Positions 1-9,804 of a DNA stretch of 64,000 nucleotides are shown here, in pieces; the first letter of the stretch is position 1, and every line of letters starts with the position of its first letter. The DNA comes from Isoetes taiwanensis. Its lineage: Eukaryota > Streptophyta > Lycopodiopsida > Isoetales > Isoetaceae. The notes beneath the pieces were generated by a model. It saw nothing but the letters and a program-made list of their open reading frames with translations. It was not told where the DNA came from and did no database searches. The stretch is taken from contig JAJEKV010000025.1 of assembly GCA_021234155.1 (NCBI GenBank), forward strand, positions 3,123,339 through 3,187,338, read 5' to 3'. A program made the position numbers and the translations under genes.

Positions 1-222
1 TACGTTAATCATCTGCATGAAGAACCTTCTCGGCTATCAAGCACTCGGTTGCAACATCCACGAGCTCACAGCAGAAAGAAGATTGCTAGTACAACGTTTT
101 GTAAATACAAATTTATGTTTTGATCATGTTAACGTGTAAAGCTATAAGTAATTAGGTTGTATTAATGATATCTGCATGTGGAATTACCAAAATTGGAGCA
201 AAACTCAGTGTTTCTGGCATCT

Positions 223-694
223 CTCATAGAGTGCGCCAGGACCAAATCCGTCATTCTCGGATTAGCCTCTCGCGCACTGTGTGAGTGGTCGGACACTGAT
301 CTTTGCCAATACTTGGCCAAATGCAGAAAGTAAGGACACCATTCGACTCATCTCATCTTAATTAGTAGGATTTGACCCCTAGTTTGTAGAAATTGGCCAA
401 CCCTAACTCAAATGGAGCCCCACCTTTCACAGAGTGCACCCAGACCAATTCGGTTTGCAAACCGATTCGACTCTGGCGCACTGTGTGAGTGGTCGACCCC
501 AAAACTAGGCCAAAACTTATCCAAATGAGGCAAGTAAGGGCTCAATCCGACCTATCTCGACGAGATATGCAGGATTCTATCCTTAATTTCCATGTTTGGC
601 ATCATCTTTGACCCAAACAAGACCCCACCCCTCACAGAGTGCGCCCAGACCAAATCGGTTTGCAAACCGATTCGACCCTGGCGCACTGTGTGAG
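223..694. repeat. Array of three ~63-bp nested-palindrome hairpins (left copy)
   Basis: Hairpins lie at 223-285, 427-488 and 631-694, about 200 bp apart. The outer arms are of the type CTCACAGAGTGCGCC and GGCGCACTGTGTGAG, which pair at 14 of 15 positions. The middle of the second and third holds the perfect 14-bp palindrome CGGTTTGCAAACCG. The first has a diverged centre. All lie upstream of the ORF starting at 990. They are repeated at 9333-10509, and a half hairpin lies at 9162-9187. Confidence 0.85.
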
Positions 695-871
695 TGGTCA
701 CACTAAAATTGCCCTAACTTGTCCATACTTTCTCCAAATTAGATGGAATTTGTTGCAATATGATCCTTAGAATGTACTCTTTAGCATGATTAGCTTGTCT
801 TTTGCTTAGCAATACCTTAGAATCCTAGATTTTCCCTTATCAAAAAATTTCCCAAAATTAGGGTTTTTGCC

Positions 872-880
872 TATAAGTAG
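872..880 (+). promoter_or_regulatory. TATA-like box upstream of the ORF at 990
   Basis: TATAAGTAG lies about 118 bp upstream of the ATG at 990. It is conserved in the right-hand copy at 10687-10695. Position and sequence suit a plant core promoter, but no transcription evidence is available. Confidence 0.4.
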
Positions 881-989
881 ACCACAACCCTCATTTGCAT
901 CCTACACCTTTGCTCCTCACTCCAAGCCGATTTTCCAGACCCCTAAGGTGCTTGCCTATTTGTTTGATATCCCCAGCTGCTCATAGACC

Positions 990-1769
990 ATGGCAACCAC
1001 TGCATTCAGGCGATGGTACAGCGCCACAGCACATGTGGCTGAGGCCGACATCAACTTTGTCTTTGTCGTCTTCCAGAAGGAGCTTGATGTGGAAGCCACC
1101 ATCAATGCCACCCCTTTTTACCAAGACATTATGTCTGAGTTCCATGCCAAGATAGGACCATCTCTGGTAGAGCTCCCACCTTGCATAGGATACCTTGCCC
1201 CCAGCATGGCCCTTAAGTCAGCCCTGCAGGACATCCAAAACATAGACAAATACCTAGAAAATAAGGTCAGCTGCTCACCCAATTATATGTCCGTAGCTAT
1301 AAATAGGAGGAGATACTTCTCATACACCGCTGTAGCCATTTTCTTATCCCATAGAGCTCAAACCCAGATAGGAGAACCATATGTCCAACCCCTAGAGCTC
1401 GAGCCTATGGGCATGGCAACAGGTGAAGAAGGGCAGATGCTTCTCAAGTACGAGGAGGCAGAACAGGAGGAAGATAAAGGACGTGGGTCGGACGTAGAGG
1501 ACATCATAGACATCAACCCAGCACAGGAGAGGCAGCAAGCTGAGAAGGAACTTCAAAGCTTTGAAGAGGGGCTGAGAACTACGGCGCTAGGCATCACAAG
1601 CTTAACCCCGGTAATCATCCAAGGAGAGGCGTACCTGAGCCTGCACGACATCAAGAACCTCCCAGAGTGCAGGGACAGGGGCTACAGGATAGACGAGCTC
1701 CTACATCTCTTACGTCAACAACCGGGTCTTGATTCGACCGGGAGACACATGACTTCCCCATCAGTATAA
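990..1769 (+). CDS. Unknown protein, related to the second accessory ORF of the adjacent retroelement
   Basis: This 259-codon ORF is not a family I recognise. It starts MATTAFRRWY, is rich in acidic residues in the middle (EEAEQEEDKGRG, DVEDIID), and ends near a Gln/Leu-rich segment. Its C-terminal block (LTPVIIQGEAYLSLHDI) resembles LLPTVLLNNQEYLILEDI in the ORF at 6175. The N-termini (RRWY against QQWY) and the middle also align by eye, so the two look paralogous. Coding-like sequence continues after the TAA at 1767-1769, with further stops to about 2030, so this may be the front part of a decayed longer protein. The copy at 10805 is broken. I infer a retroelement-associated ORF; function unknown. 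Confidence 0.5.
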   Translation: MATTAFRRWYSATAHVAEADINFVFVVFQKELDVEATINATPFYQDIMSEFHAKIGPSLVELPPCIGYLAPSMALKSALQDIQNIDKYLENKVSCSPNYMSVAINRRRYFSYTAVAIFLSHRAQTQIGEPYVQPLELEPMGMATGEEGQMLLKYEEAEQEEDKGRGSDVEDIIDINPAQERQQAEKELQSFEEGLRTTALGITSLTPVIIQGEAYLSLHDIKNLPECRDRGYRIDELLHLLRQQPGLDSTGRHMTSPSV

Positions 1770-2390
1770 GAAAGGCCCGGATGTACACTGGCCAATCATC
1801 AACAGATATATAAGTCTACCGGCATCAGGCAGATGACGGCTCAGCAAGAGCTACCCATAGAGGAGGAGTTCTTAGCGATCTAGGAGCGGATGGGAATCAG
1901 AGGGAAAACAACGAGTGCGCTCCTACCTAGCACCTCGACAGCAGCACCAGCTGAACAGGATAGGGGCAACATCAACAAAAGGCGCAACAACGCTAGACAA
2001 CTGCAGAACACCCAAGTCCAGCCATGACGAGCTCCCAGACCCCTTGCCCTAGTAAGAAGACAATAATGACTTCATCGATTTAAAAAATAATGGATCATGA
2101 TCAAGGAAAAAGAGGAGACGTAAAATAGGGAAGGCACATCTCCGACTTGAAGGCATATATCAACACCAAGGGCAAGATCAAGGAGGAGGATAGTCGGTAC
2201 GAATAAGAGTTCCAGACCCAGAAACACCTGCAAACCCAAGGTAGGATGATTCCAGTGCCTCAGTCAAGTAGTTCAAGACTCGAGTGGACCCGACCCAAAG
2301 GACGGAGGAGCCGATCTAGCCAACAACCACAGACTACTCAAAGGCAACTCGAAGGAGCGATGGCATGTGCAATGTAGACGACAACATTTC

Positions 2391-3970
2391 GGTGACGTTC
2401 CAAGTATTTATACGGTATACGTATAAATATATTGACACGTCACCCAGTAAAGATACGCCACCATGGGCTATTTTAACCTAGGGGGTTGACCTAAAAGGGA
2501 TTAATTTAGCTATGCTAAATTAATTATTAAAGGTTAATTACAAGCATTGTCAAATTAACTCAATTAAGTTAATTGATTAATTAGAAAGGTGCCACTTGGC
2601 CAAATTCGATTGGCCAGCAGGGAAATGCTAACTTGGGGCATCAAATTGGAGGAGGAGCTGTGAGCGCCCAAACTGTTGCTGAACACCCAAGTTGCTGAAG
2701 TTGTTGCTGAACACCCAAGTTGCTGAAGTGGTTGCTAAACACCCAAGTTGCTGAAAGATGGAGGTGCCCCATGATAACGTTCTAGCAGAAACTCGGGTTA
2801 GTGGGTAGTCAAGCTTGAGATTTGTAGGATAGCGCCTCAGTTAGTCTTCTCTGGTTATCTTTGTTAGGATTAACCCTTCTTTGATAGTTGAGATTATATT
2901 TCAATTATGGATTATGCTTTGTTACGTATGGATGGATGAATCTATGAAAGTATCTCTGTTAGCTTCCGTAAAGCAGGGATTGGGGAGGGAAGAGACCTCT
3001 GAGCCCATGTATTGTAGCATGCTCCTAGATAGAGCCCTGTATTAATCCCATTAATTGCGGCCTGTGCACAAGAGACCACCGAGTCATGGATGCTATGGAA
3101 TTGCTTATCACCAGAGAAGGGACGCAGTGGTGAAGTGGGGGTGGGGTCTTGCACGAACATAAAAGGCTCCTGGGACTCCTACAGTGGGCTAGGCCTGATA
3201 GCCGGTCACGTAGAGGGCCGGGTATGGGTCTGACACTCCCTGGGTGGAGAGGTATGACCCGTATGGGGCATCCTGTACTTTGAAGATAACGTTAGGGGAG
3301 TAGGTCGGGTACGGATACGGGGGTCGCTGATGCGGCACATATTCTCTAGCTCACCCATGGAACCGCTGTGATCCTGGAAGGGGACACTTCCCTGACCTGC
3401 CTCATCGGACCAGGTCTTCATGAAACCTGGAGTAGGCTCGAAGGGTGATACCTTGAGTCTGCGTCTCCGGAAGGCTATAGTGATGCCATAGCATGATTCG
3501 ACTCATCTGCAAAGTGTGCACAGGAGGGGCGGATGGAGTGGACAACCCTAGCCGATGTTCTATGCCAGCCAACGCCATGCCAAGATTCGGTTTGCTGATC
3601 TCTTGAGACCTAGCCGTCAGTCGATCCTCACTGGAGTCTAAGCCGGGGTAGAACCATGGGTTTGGGGTGTTTTCTCTAGTATTAAATGTATCTTCTCTGT
3701 TATTATCAGTTGGATGGATGTGCCACCCTTCGTGGTGGTATTTATGATATGATTATGCTGTATGCTGACCTTGTATTCACGCTTCCGCGACATAGGAGCC
3801 CCATCGAAGGCATGGGCCGAATGACCCCTCTGTGTCCTTCACTCGAGCATCTTTCCATAGATGGCCCGAGTTAGACGGAGGGCCCTGCTCATGGCGAGAT
3901 GGTTGCCATGGGAGGGGGAAGTCCCCGTATGTATACGCCCGAGCGTCGTATATGTTCTGGGAGTGTCACA
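2391..3970 (+). mobile_element. 5' LTR of a gypsy-type retroelement (1580 bp)
   Basis: The start, ggtgacgttcc, corresponds to TGTGACGTTCC in the related LTRs at 12207, 23125 and 62790, with the first T mutated to G. The end is GTCACA. It is followed after one base by a tRNA-Met-type primer-binding site, which marks it as a 5' LTR. ATTTC (2386-2390) precedes it, and the same five bases follow the partner LTR at 13826-13830. It shares with the other family members a conserved block around 3519 (cacaggaggggcggatgga). Confidence 0.88.
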
Positions 3971-3971
3971 G

Positions 3972-3984
3972 TGGTATCAGAGCC
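3972..3984 (+). promoter_or_regulatory. Primer-binding site, initiator tRNA-Met type
   Basis: TGGTATCAGAGCC lies one base after the LTR end at 3970. This is the classic plant retrotransposon primer-binding site, complementary to the 3' end of initiator tRNA-Met. It fixes the orientation of the element as plus. Confidence 0.92.
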
Positions 3985-3986
3985 GT

Positions 3987-4006
3987 GATTTCGGTCGCCC
4001 GAAATC
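3987..4006 (+). other. Perfect stem-loop just after the primer-binding site
   Basis: GATTTCGG (3987-3994) pairs perfectly with CCGAAATC (3999-4006) across a four-base loop. The position, two bases after the primer-binding site, is where leader RNA structures act in reverse transcription or packaging. A role here is inferred only. Confidence 0.5.
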
Positions 4007-4641
4007 ATAGCACTGACCAAACCCCTAACTCGTTAGTTCGGTAGTTAGGTGGGAGTTTAAGGTAGTTGGACTGTTTAACTCTTCGATGTTTGGTTTGGTG
4101 CTAGGTTAATGTAATAAATTGTAAGTTTTAAGAAGTTTAGGGCGACTGGAGGACCCAAGTTTGGAAGGGCCATAACTTTTTGTAGGTGGCGAAAATGGTT
4201 CCAATGGATCGGGCATCTTCTAAATACCCTAGGGGGCACGTTACCCGAGGTCAAACTGGCGATAGCAAGGCGAAAAAGTCAAAGGGGCACTGCTGTTGGA
4301 TCGAGTGTTTTTCTCGGAAAAATAAGGGCGTATAACGCTAGCAGCGCCTGACGCCCTCTGGTCCCGCGTATAAAAATATGGCGTTTTTTTTTTAAATTTT
4401 GAAAACTTTTTACAAAAAGTTAAAAGTTGAATTCAAATTTGTGTTACTTTTTGAAAAGTGTGTTACTTTGGACACCTTCTTGCCGCCATAGCCGCCGAAC
4501 TTCAGATCTTCTTTCGCCATAACCGACCTCCAGTGCTACCTTGCAACTGCCCTAACCACCTAGCGCCTTTGCCTAGTCTCTAGCGCCACCTGTCTAAGCC
4601 TGAGCGCCCTACTTCTTCTCTTGTCATCCATCGTTAGTGCC

Positions 4642-5544
4642 ATGATGCCGCGCTTCAAGCTCACCATGGACCTAAACAAGGCGACTGTCTTCCAGCTGTT
4701 TAGCATCCTAGTCGACCATCTCTCTGATGATAGTGATATGGCCGACACTGTCCTAAACCTACTTGTGACTCATTTCACTGAGGGCCGTAGAATCCCCTAC
4801 CCCATCTTCCATTTCAATGACTGCTTCCTCATGAAGCTAAATGCTGCAGACCAACCTTACACCCTTGTAGAGCAGCCTGATCAAGCTTGGGCCATTGTTA
4901 AGTTCTATCCGCTAGCCGGCCCAGAGGAGGATCCCGCAGAGCTTATCAGAACAGAGGCCCAACGGATTTTGCACCTTGCTAGGGTAGAGGACCTCCAGCA
5001 AATAGCTAGTGGCCTACCAGAAGAGCGGGCTAGCCGTTTCTATTACCTAGGTAAGGGCCATGTGCTCATGTACAGGGACTGCATTACAACCTTCCCCCTT
5101 TCTTTTGGAACGAAGAACTATATAGTTTTATCTTCGAGAATGTTCCCCCTACCTTCACACAAGACCGCATGGACCTCGTGCAAGCTGACATGCGAGCTCA
5201 CCCGGCCCGGTACCACACGGAGATTGCTAGGCGTATACAAGTTGTGCCAGGACAAGGAGGCCCGGGATGCTGAGAGAGAGAGGCTCCGTAAGGCAGAGGG
5301 GGATGCCCAAAACCAGCAGGGCAGGGATCAAAATGTTGATCAAAGTGTAGATCAAACTGTTGTCCAGCAAGGAGATCAACCAGTGAATCAGGAAGGAGAT
5401 CAGACTGTCGTCCCGGATAAGAAGGAGCAGCGTTGGGGTAACCGAAAGAGGAAGAATACAAAACCTATAAGGGGAGGTGTGGATTATAGGACCCGATTGC
5501 AGAAGGATGCCGCCATTGGCAAGAAAACATCGGCTCAGTGACGG
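4642..5544 (+). pseudogene. Retroelement accessory ORF 1, N-terminal unknown domain fused to histone H3
   Basis: The frame opens at the ATG codons 4642 and 4645 and runs to a TGA at 5539-5541. The same frame then continues straight into a histone H3 domain, so this is best read as one fusion gene with one stop inside. The N-terminal 150 or so residues are an unknown, probably helical domain. Between about 5105 and 5250 the conserved-looking peptide (FIFENVPPTFTQDRMDL) is in another frame, implying two compensating frameshifts. A linker rich in DQxVDQ repeats (about 5335-5420) and a Lys/Arg-rich stretch follow. It lies between the primer-binding site and gag, where most gypsy elements have no gene. 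Confidence 0.7.
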
Positions 5545-5925
5545 GAGCAGATCGTTCAGCGGGCGAAACATCCGACGACCGGCGGGAAATCCATCCCATT
5601 GCTGAAGGCAACCGTCAAGCCGCGGAAGCCCCATAGATTTCGACCGGGCACAGTAGCTCTTCATGAGATACGTAAGTATCAGAAGACTACTGAGCCATTG
5701 ATTCGTCGGCTACCCTTTCAGCGGCTTGTCCGGGAAATTGCCCAAGAATTCAAGACCGACCTGAGGTTTCAGGCTTTTGCTATCCTCGCACTCCAGGAGG
5801 CTACCGAGGCTTACCTCATTGAGATTTTGAGTGACGCCAACCTCTGTGCCATCCATGCAAAGAGGGTTACCATAATGCCCAAGGATATCCAGCTCGCAAG
5901 GAGGATCCGAGGGGAGTTTCGGTGA
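5545..5925 (+). pseudogene. Histone H3 domain carried by the retroelement
   Basis: The frame encodes a near-complete histone H3 core: [35 protein letters not shown] and [19 protein letters not shown] are H3 motifs in the correct order, ending RIRGEFR where H3 has RIRGERA. The alpha-N helix, three histone-fold helices and both loops are present at canonical spacing. The tail is strongly altered. TTGGK aligns with the K14 region, but the residues at R8-K9-S10 read H-P-T, so the K9 site appears lost. Loop 1 is not lengthened and the alpha-N sequence is canonical, so this is a replication-type or H3.3-type relative rather than CENH3. It shares the frame of the upstream domain and is separated from it by one TGA. 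Confidence 0.88.
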
Positions 5926-6174
5926 CTATGGGACCTTCTTTGTTTTGTTGTAAAAATTTTGTGGATCTATCTATGTAAAAAAAGCTATAAATATAAAAAT
6001 GTCTCTTTCCGCCACTTGATGTGTACCTAAGTCTAAATTATTAAGTAAATAATAAATTTCTTTCTAACCTAGGAAAGCGTGCCGAAAAGTATAAAGCCAC
6101 TTTTGGGCCATTAGGGTTTCATTTTCGTTTTCGCTTTTAGAGTTTGTCTCCTCCTCCCTTGCGCCTTCTTCCTC

Positions 6175-7562
6175 ATGGCTCGCCCGACTCTACAGCAGTG
6201 GTACTTGGATGGAGAGCATTGGGACCCTGCGGTTCCCTTTGACGTTCTTCATCCTTATCTGCTCCAGCACGTGGATCTCATCCACAACATGCAGGCGCAC
6301 CCCGACTACGCCGCCTTCCTTCAATTCTTCTGTGAGGAGATTGTGCCTGCTTGCATCTTCAATGAAGACGACTCACAGCTCTACCTCGACTTCCACACCT
6401 TGCTCGAGATGTTAGGAGGTGATGATCATGCCCGGAATGTTATCAAGGGCATAAGGAGGCGAGGGACCGACCTCCCTATTGTTACTATAGATCGGGAAGT
6501 CTGTTTTGAGGCCCGATTTGCACTGGCCATCATCATGGACCAGTATATTGAAGAGGAGCAGATAGCTGCCGAGCGTTCTTCTACGCCAGTACCTCCTGAC
6601 CCGGAAGACGATGAAGTCGTCGACGAGCAGGACTTTGTACGGTGGAAGGAGTTAGCCACCGAAGCACTGGCAGGTCGAGATAAAGCCCTCAAGCTCGAAG
6701 GGCTAAACCTCCTCCCTACCGTACTCTTGAACAACCAAGAGTACCTGATTCTCGAGGACATTATGTGGGCTTACCGCGTCATTGCTGATATGCGGGGCCG
6801 TCGAAAGATAGAGGTCCTCTACGACCTTGCCGAGTACTGTCAGGATGACTTCCTCGACTTTACAACACCCGTCGTGCACCCACCACAAGTAGAAAACTTG
6901 CTGGTATACCGGCCAGAAGAGCTAGAGCCTGTTGAGACCCTTTTGTCTCTTCGGCAGTTCCTATTGACTGATACACCCCAGCCTCTGGAGGAGCAGTTTG
7001 CAGCTCACATGCGCCCTCCTCTTGCAGTTCAGCCATTGCAGATCACGATGGGAGGGGTGGATCAAGAGGAGGAAGACCTTTGGGACACCAAGATGAGCCT
7101 TAGGGATGACAAAGAAGAAGCAGAGCAGGAGAAGATCCCTGTTAACTTGGAAAAGGAAGCAGAGACCTCCAGGGATCCCCAAATTAGGGCAATGGGCAAC
7201 CAGTTGACCCGATTCTTTCAGCCTTCCGGCAAGGTGAGGTCTTGTTCTTCTCCAAGAACTTGGGGCCTTCTTCTGAAGCATCCTGGTGGGCGCTCCGTGC
7301 GTTATCCACCTTGGTGGGCCATAAGAAGATTGATTACCATGCCACCACTATCACTTTGGTCTGACGAGATCTGGCTATAGTGGCATTGGGGGACGTGGCG
7401 GGCTGCGCTAGTATGCGACTCCTTGTGGCGGCATCCTTGGCCACTTGCTTACCACCGGAGGCAGCAGCTCGAGCCGCCCTCTCGGCTAGCCCCAGTACCA
7501 CCCTGATGCGCTACCGGCCACCTCCTCAGCCTATGGACGACGATGAGGAACCTAGTTCTTAG
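6175..7562 (+). pseudogene. Retroelement accessory ORF 2, possible histone-fold C-terminus, frameshifted
   Basis: From the ATG at 6175 (MARPTLQQWY) an open frame runs to 7380, but from about 7230 the sensible protein lies in another frame. That frame continues to 7562 through a TGA at 7362-7364 and ends DDDEEPSS. The first 350 residues are an unknown helical, acidic protein that resembles the ORF at 990 in several blocks. The shifted C-terminal part contains DYHATTITLV, a stop, then RDLAIVAL. This matches the spacing of the histone pattern H-A-(8 residues)-D found in H3 ([12 protein letters not shown]) and H4 (EHARRKTVTAMD). The histone relation is tentative; the ORF and its lesions are directly visible. 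Confidence 0.6.
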
Positions 7563-7781
7563 ATAACTCTTTTTACAATTGTATATCTTTGTATTGCGTA
7601 TAGATGTAAACTTTGATTGGCATTTTTTTAAGCCATCATATGTACTCTTTTCTTATGCTCTATGATTACTGTATCGTTGAGTACCATTAAATTGTGTCCC
7701 TATGATACTTGTTTGTCTCTTTTAGAGTTTGGAGTATAAAAAATCGTTCGATATTGTATATTCATCCTTGTCGTCTTACAG

Positions 7782-8248
7782 ACGATGAGCTCGAGGAAAT
7801 CGAGGACAGAATAACCAATGAATTACGAAGGGACGATCAGGCACCTCCCGAGCAGGACTTTGGTCAACGGTATGGGGAGTATCCGGATCGGGATGATGAT
7901 TACGAAGCAGGGGAACCCGTGGACGAGGGAGAGCCCTATGATTCAACTAAAGGATTGGAAATAGTCAACATCCTCCGTGAGCGCGCTTTTGAGCATCTAC
8001 AACAGACTCTTCGTTGTACCTGGGATTACTGGGATATGACGAAGCACGAAGATTTTGCCGACGCCAATGACCATTTATGGCAGATCTTCTACGCGTTAAG
8101 AGACCTTTTTAATTTGCTCATCATTAGTCCTACGTTAGACTACCGGTACGTCATCATCCAGGCATGGGCTCGCTACAAGGTAGTCAGGGCAGTACGGGAG
8201 AGCATCCGTTACTCTATCATGTACCCCTTCGCACAACCCTGGGCCTGA
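7782..8248 (+). CDS. Retroelement accessory ORF 3, unknown protein
   Basis: An open frame preceded by a plausible splice acceptor (tcttacag ending at 7781) encodes about 155 residues. An acidic N-terminal half (DDELEEIEDRI, DRDDDYEAGEPVDEG) is followed by a Trp/Tyr-rich helical half (TWDYWDMTKHEDF, IIQAWARYKVV). No family is recognised. An AATAAA-like signal lies at about 8395. It sits third in a same-strand row of accessory ORFs ahead of gag. The frame stays open upstream to 7709 without an ATG start, which favours a spliced origin. Confidence 0.45.
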
Positions 8249-8520
8249 TCTCTTCAGTTTTTCTTTTATGGCTAAGTATGTGTTGACTAAAAAAAAAAAA
8301 AAAAAATTGTCCAATGTATAATTACTACTTTTGTACTGTACAGCCTTAAGTTCCAGTTAAAATACACTTCCAATGTAACTGCCACTTTGACTTATAAATA
8401 AAGCTCTTTTCTTTAATTCTCTTGTATTGTCTTTATTATTGTTTCTTAGTACTGCTCAAAAATGATCTTCATTGTGACACTCGATATCACAATAATTCTA
8501 TTTATACCTTCTTATGGTCA

Positions 8521-9170
8521 ATATAGATGGTGCACGTAACGCCTCATGGCAGACACCCTCGAATGCTAGCAGATTAACACCTGAGCAGGAACTCATGTTG
8601 ATGAAATAGCAGTTAGTAGAGCTACAGGCTTATGTCTTAAATGCCAAACCACCACAGCATATGCAGGAGGACGGACCGGAGTTACCTCCGTTACCACCAA
8701 GTCCATCACCACAGCAGCCACCTGCACCTAAACGAGGCCCTGTACCCGCACAAAGGAGGAACCGTTCCAAACGTCGTCGAAGTTCGTCTACAGATAGTGC
8801 CACATCCTCACAATCAGCCACTTCTATGTCTTCGGAGTCGTCTATATCGTCCGGTGACCATGCAAAGGCCCGAAACAAGGAGTACCGTAAGACGGTTGAT
8901 ACGGCCATTACCAGTATATGGAAAAACAAAAAATTGGCTCAGTTTGATGGGAAATCAAGAGGCGGGCTGAATGCAGAGTCTTGGTTAAACGAGATGAAGG
9001 AGTTTGGGAAATCCTATGGGATGACGGAGAAAGATACAGGAAAAGTTGCCACTACAAACCTTACAGGGGCCGCTCGTATTTGGTGGAAGGGCTATGCTAG
9101 AGCCAAGCATCTGGACAGAAGCAGATGCAAGTTTAAAAAGTTTGCCAAAGCCGTTTGGGATCCGATTTGA
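8521..9170 (+). pseudogene. Gypsy-type gag, truncated at its 3' end
   Basis: The frame contains a Ty3/gypsy capsid core: LNAESWLNEMKEFGKSYGM, then GKVATTNLTGAARIWWKGYA, matching the retrotransposon-gag pattern of W...M...F...K...L.G.A..WW. An upstream proline/arginine/serine-rich region (PPSPSPQQPPAPKR) and a further in-frame segment (LTPEQELMLMK) are separated by a TAG near 8608. Coding sequence stops abruptly at KAVWDPI, where at 9162 the DNA becomes the right half of a hairpin repeat. The rest of gag and all of pol are missing, so the element is non-autonomous or recombined here. Confidence 0.82.
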
Positions 9171-9804
9171 TCTTGGCGCACTGTGTGAGTGGTGGACCTA
9201 TGTTGACCTAGTTAAATGCATAATTTAGCTAAACTAATGGTGTAGTTCAGCTTATGATTCTAGCTAGTTTTGCATGTTACAACACTAAGAAACCCTTTGT
9301 AAATTGAGAATTGACCCAAAAAGAGGTGACCCCTCATAGAGTGCGCCCAGACCAATTCGGTTTGCAAACCGATTCGACCCTGGCGCACTGTGTGAGTGGT
9401 CAAAACTTTGAACCTTCATTATACAGCTCCAAATCGCCTGAAATTTGTTGCGTTAGGACCATTAAAGAGTCTAGAATCCAATTATAACCCTAAATTAGGC
9501 TAAAAATATTATAATCCACCTCAAAATGACCAAAAATTGCTCAAACCCTAAATTATGTCTTCCAAACTAGGGTTTGTTTAGAAATAGAGGCAGTAGCTTT
9601 TAGGATACAAGGCTAGAGCCACAGAAGAGCAAAGGGCATGACTTTTTGAAGACATTGAAGACCCAGACGACGTACTGACAACATAAGGGAGGACTGTGAA
9701 AGGCAGACCCAAGAGAGGAAGCACTATGGCAAACACCTCTACCAACGAAGCAAGTAGTACATGGCACAACTGGTTTATCAACAATCTTCATCGAATGGAA
9801 GACA
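9162..9804. other. Junction and flank sequence upstream of the right repeat copy
   Basis: From 9162 the gag sequence passes into the second half of the same hairpin type found at 223-694, sharing CCGAT at the join. Another full hairpin lies at 9333-9396. This extends the flank repeat leftward beyond what is visible at the window start. No gene is seen. Confidence 0.7.

Larger units (their letters stand above)
1..3970. repeat. Left copy of a ~3.97-kb direct repeat (flank plus LTR)
   Basis: This stretch is nearly collinear with 9805-13825. The match begins at the window edge, so the true left end lies outside. Similarity stops exactly at the LTR end: here it is followed by a primer-binding site, and in the other copy by unrelated sequence. 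The copies differ by scattered substitutions and small indels, including about 35 bp present only at 12465-12500. The repeat contains three hairpins, a TATA-like box, an ORF and a 1.6-kb LTR. Confidence 0.93.

Noticed and set aside
5599-5925. Centromeric histone (CENH3) identity for the H3 domain
   Set aside because: Loop 1 has canonical length and the alpha-N and core motifs match ordinary H3; only the tail and a few core residues differ.
8641-8970. Plus-strand 109-codon frame rich in His and Arg
   Set aside because: It is a shifted-frame shadow of gag, whose own frame has a recognisable capsid motif.
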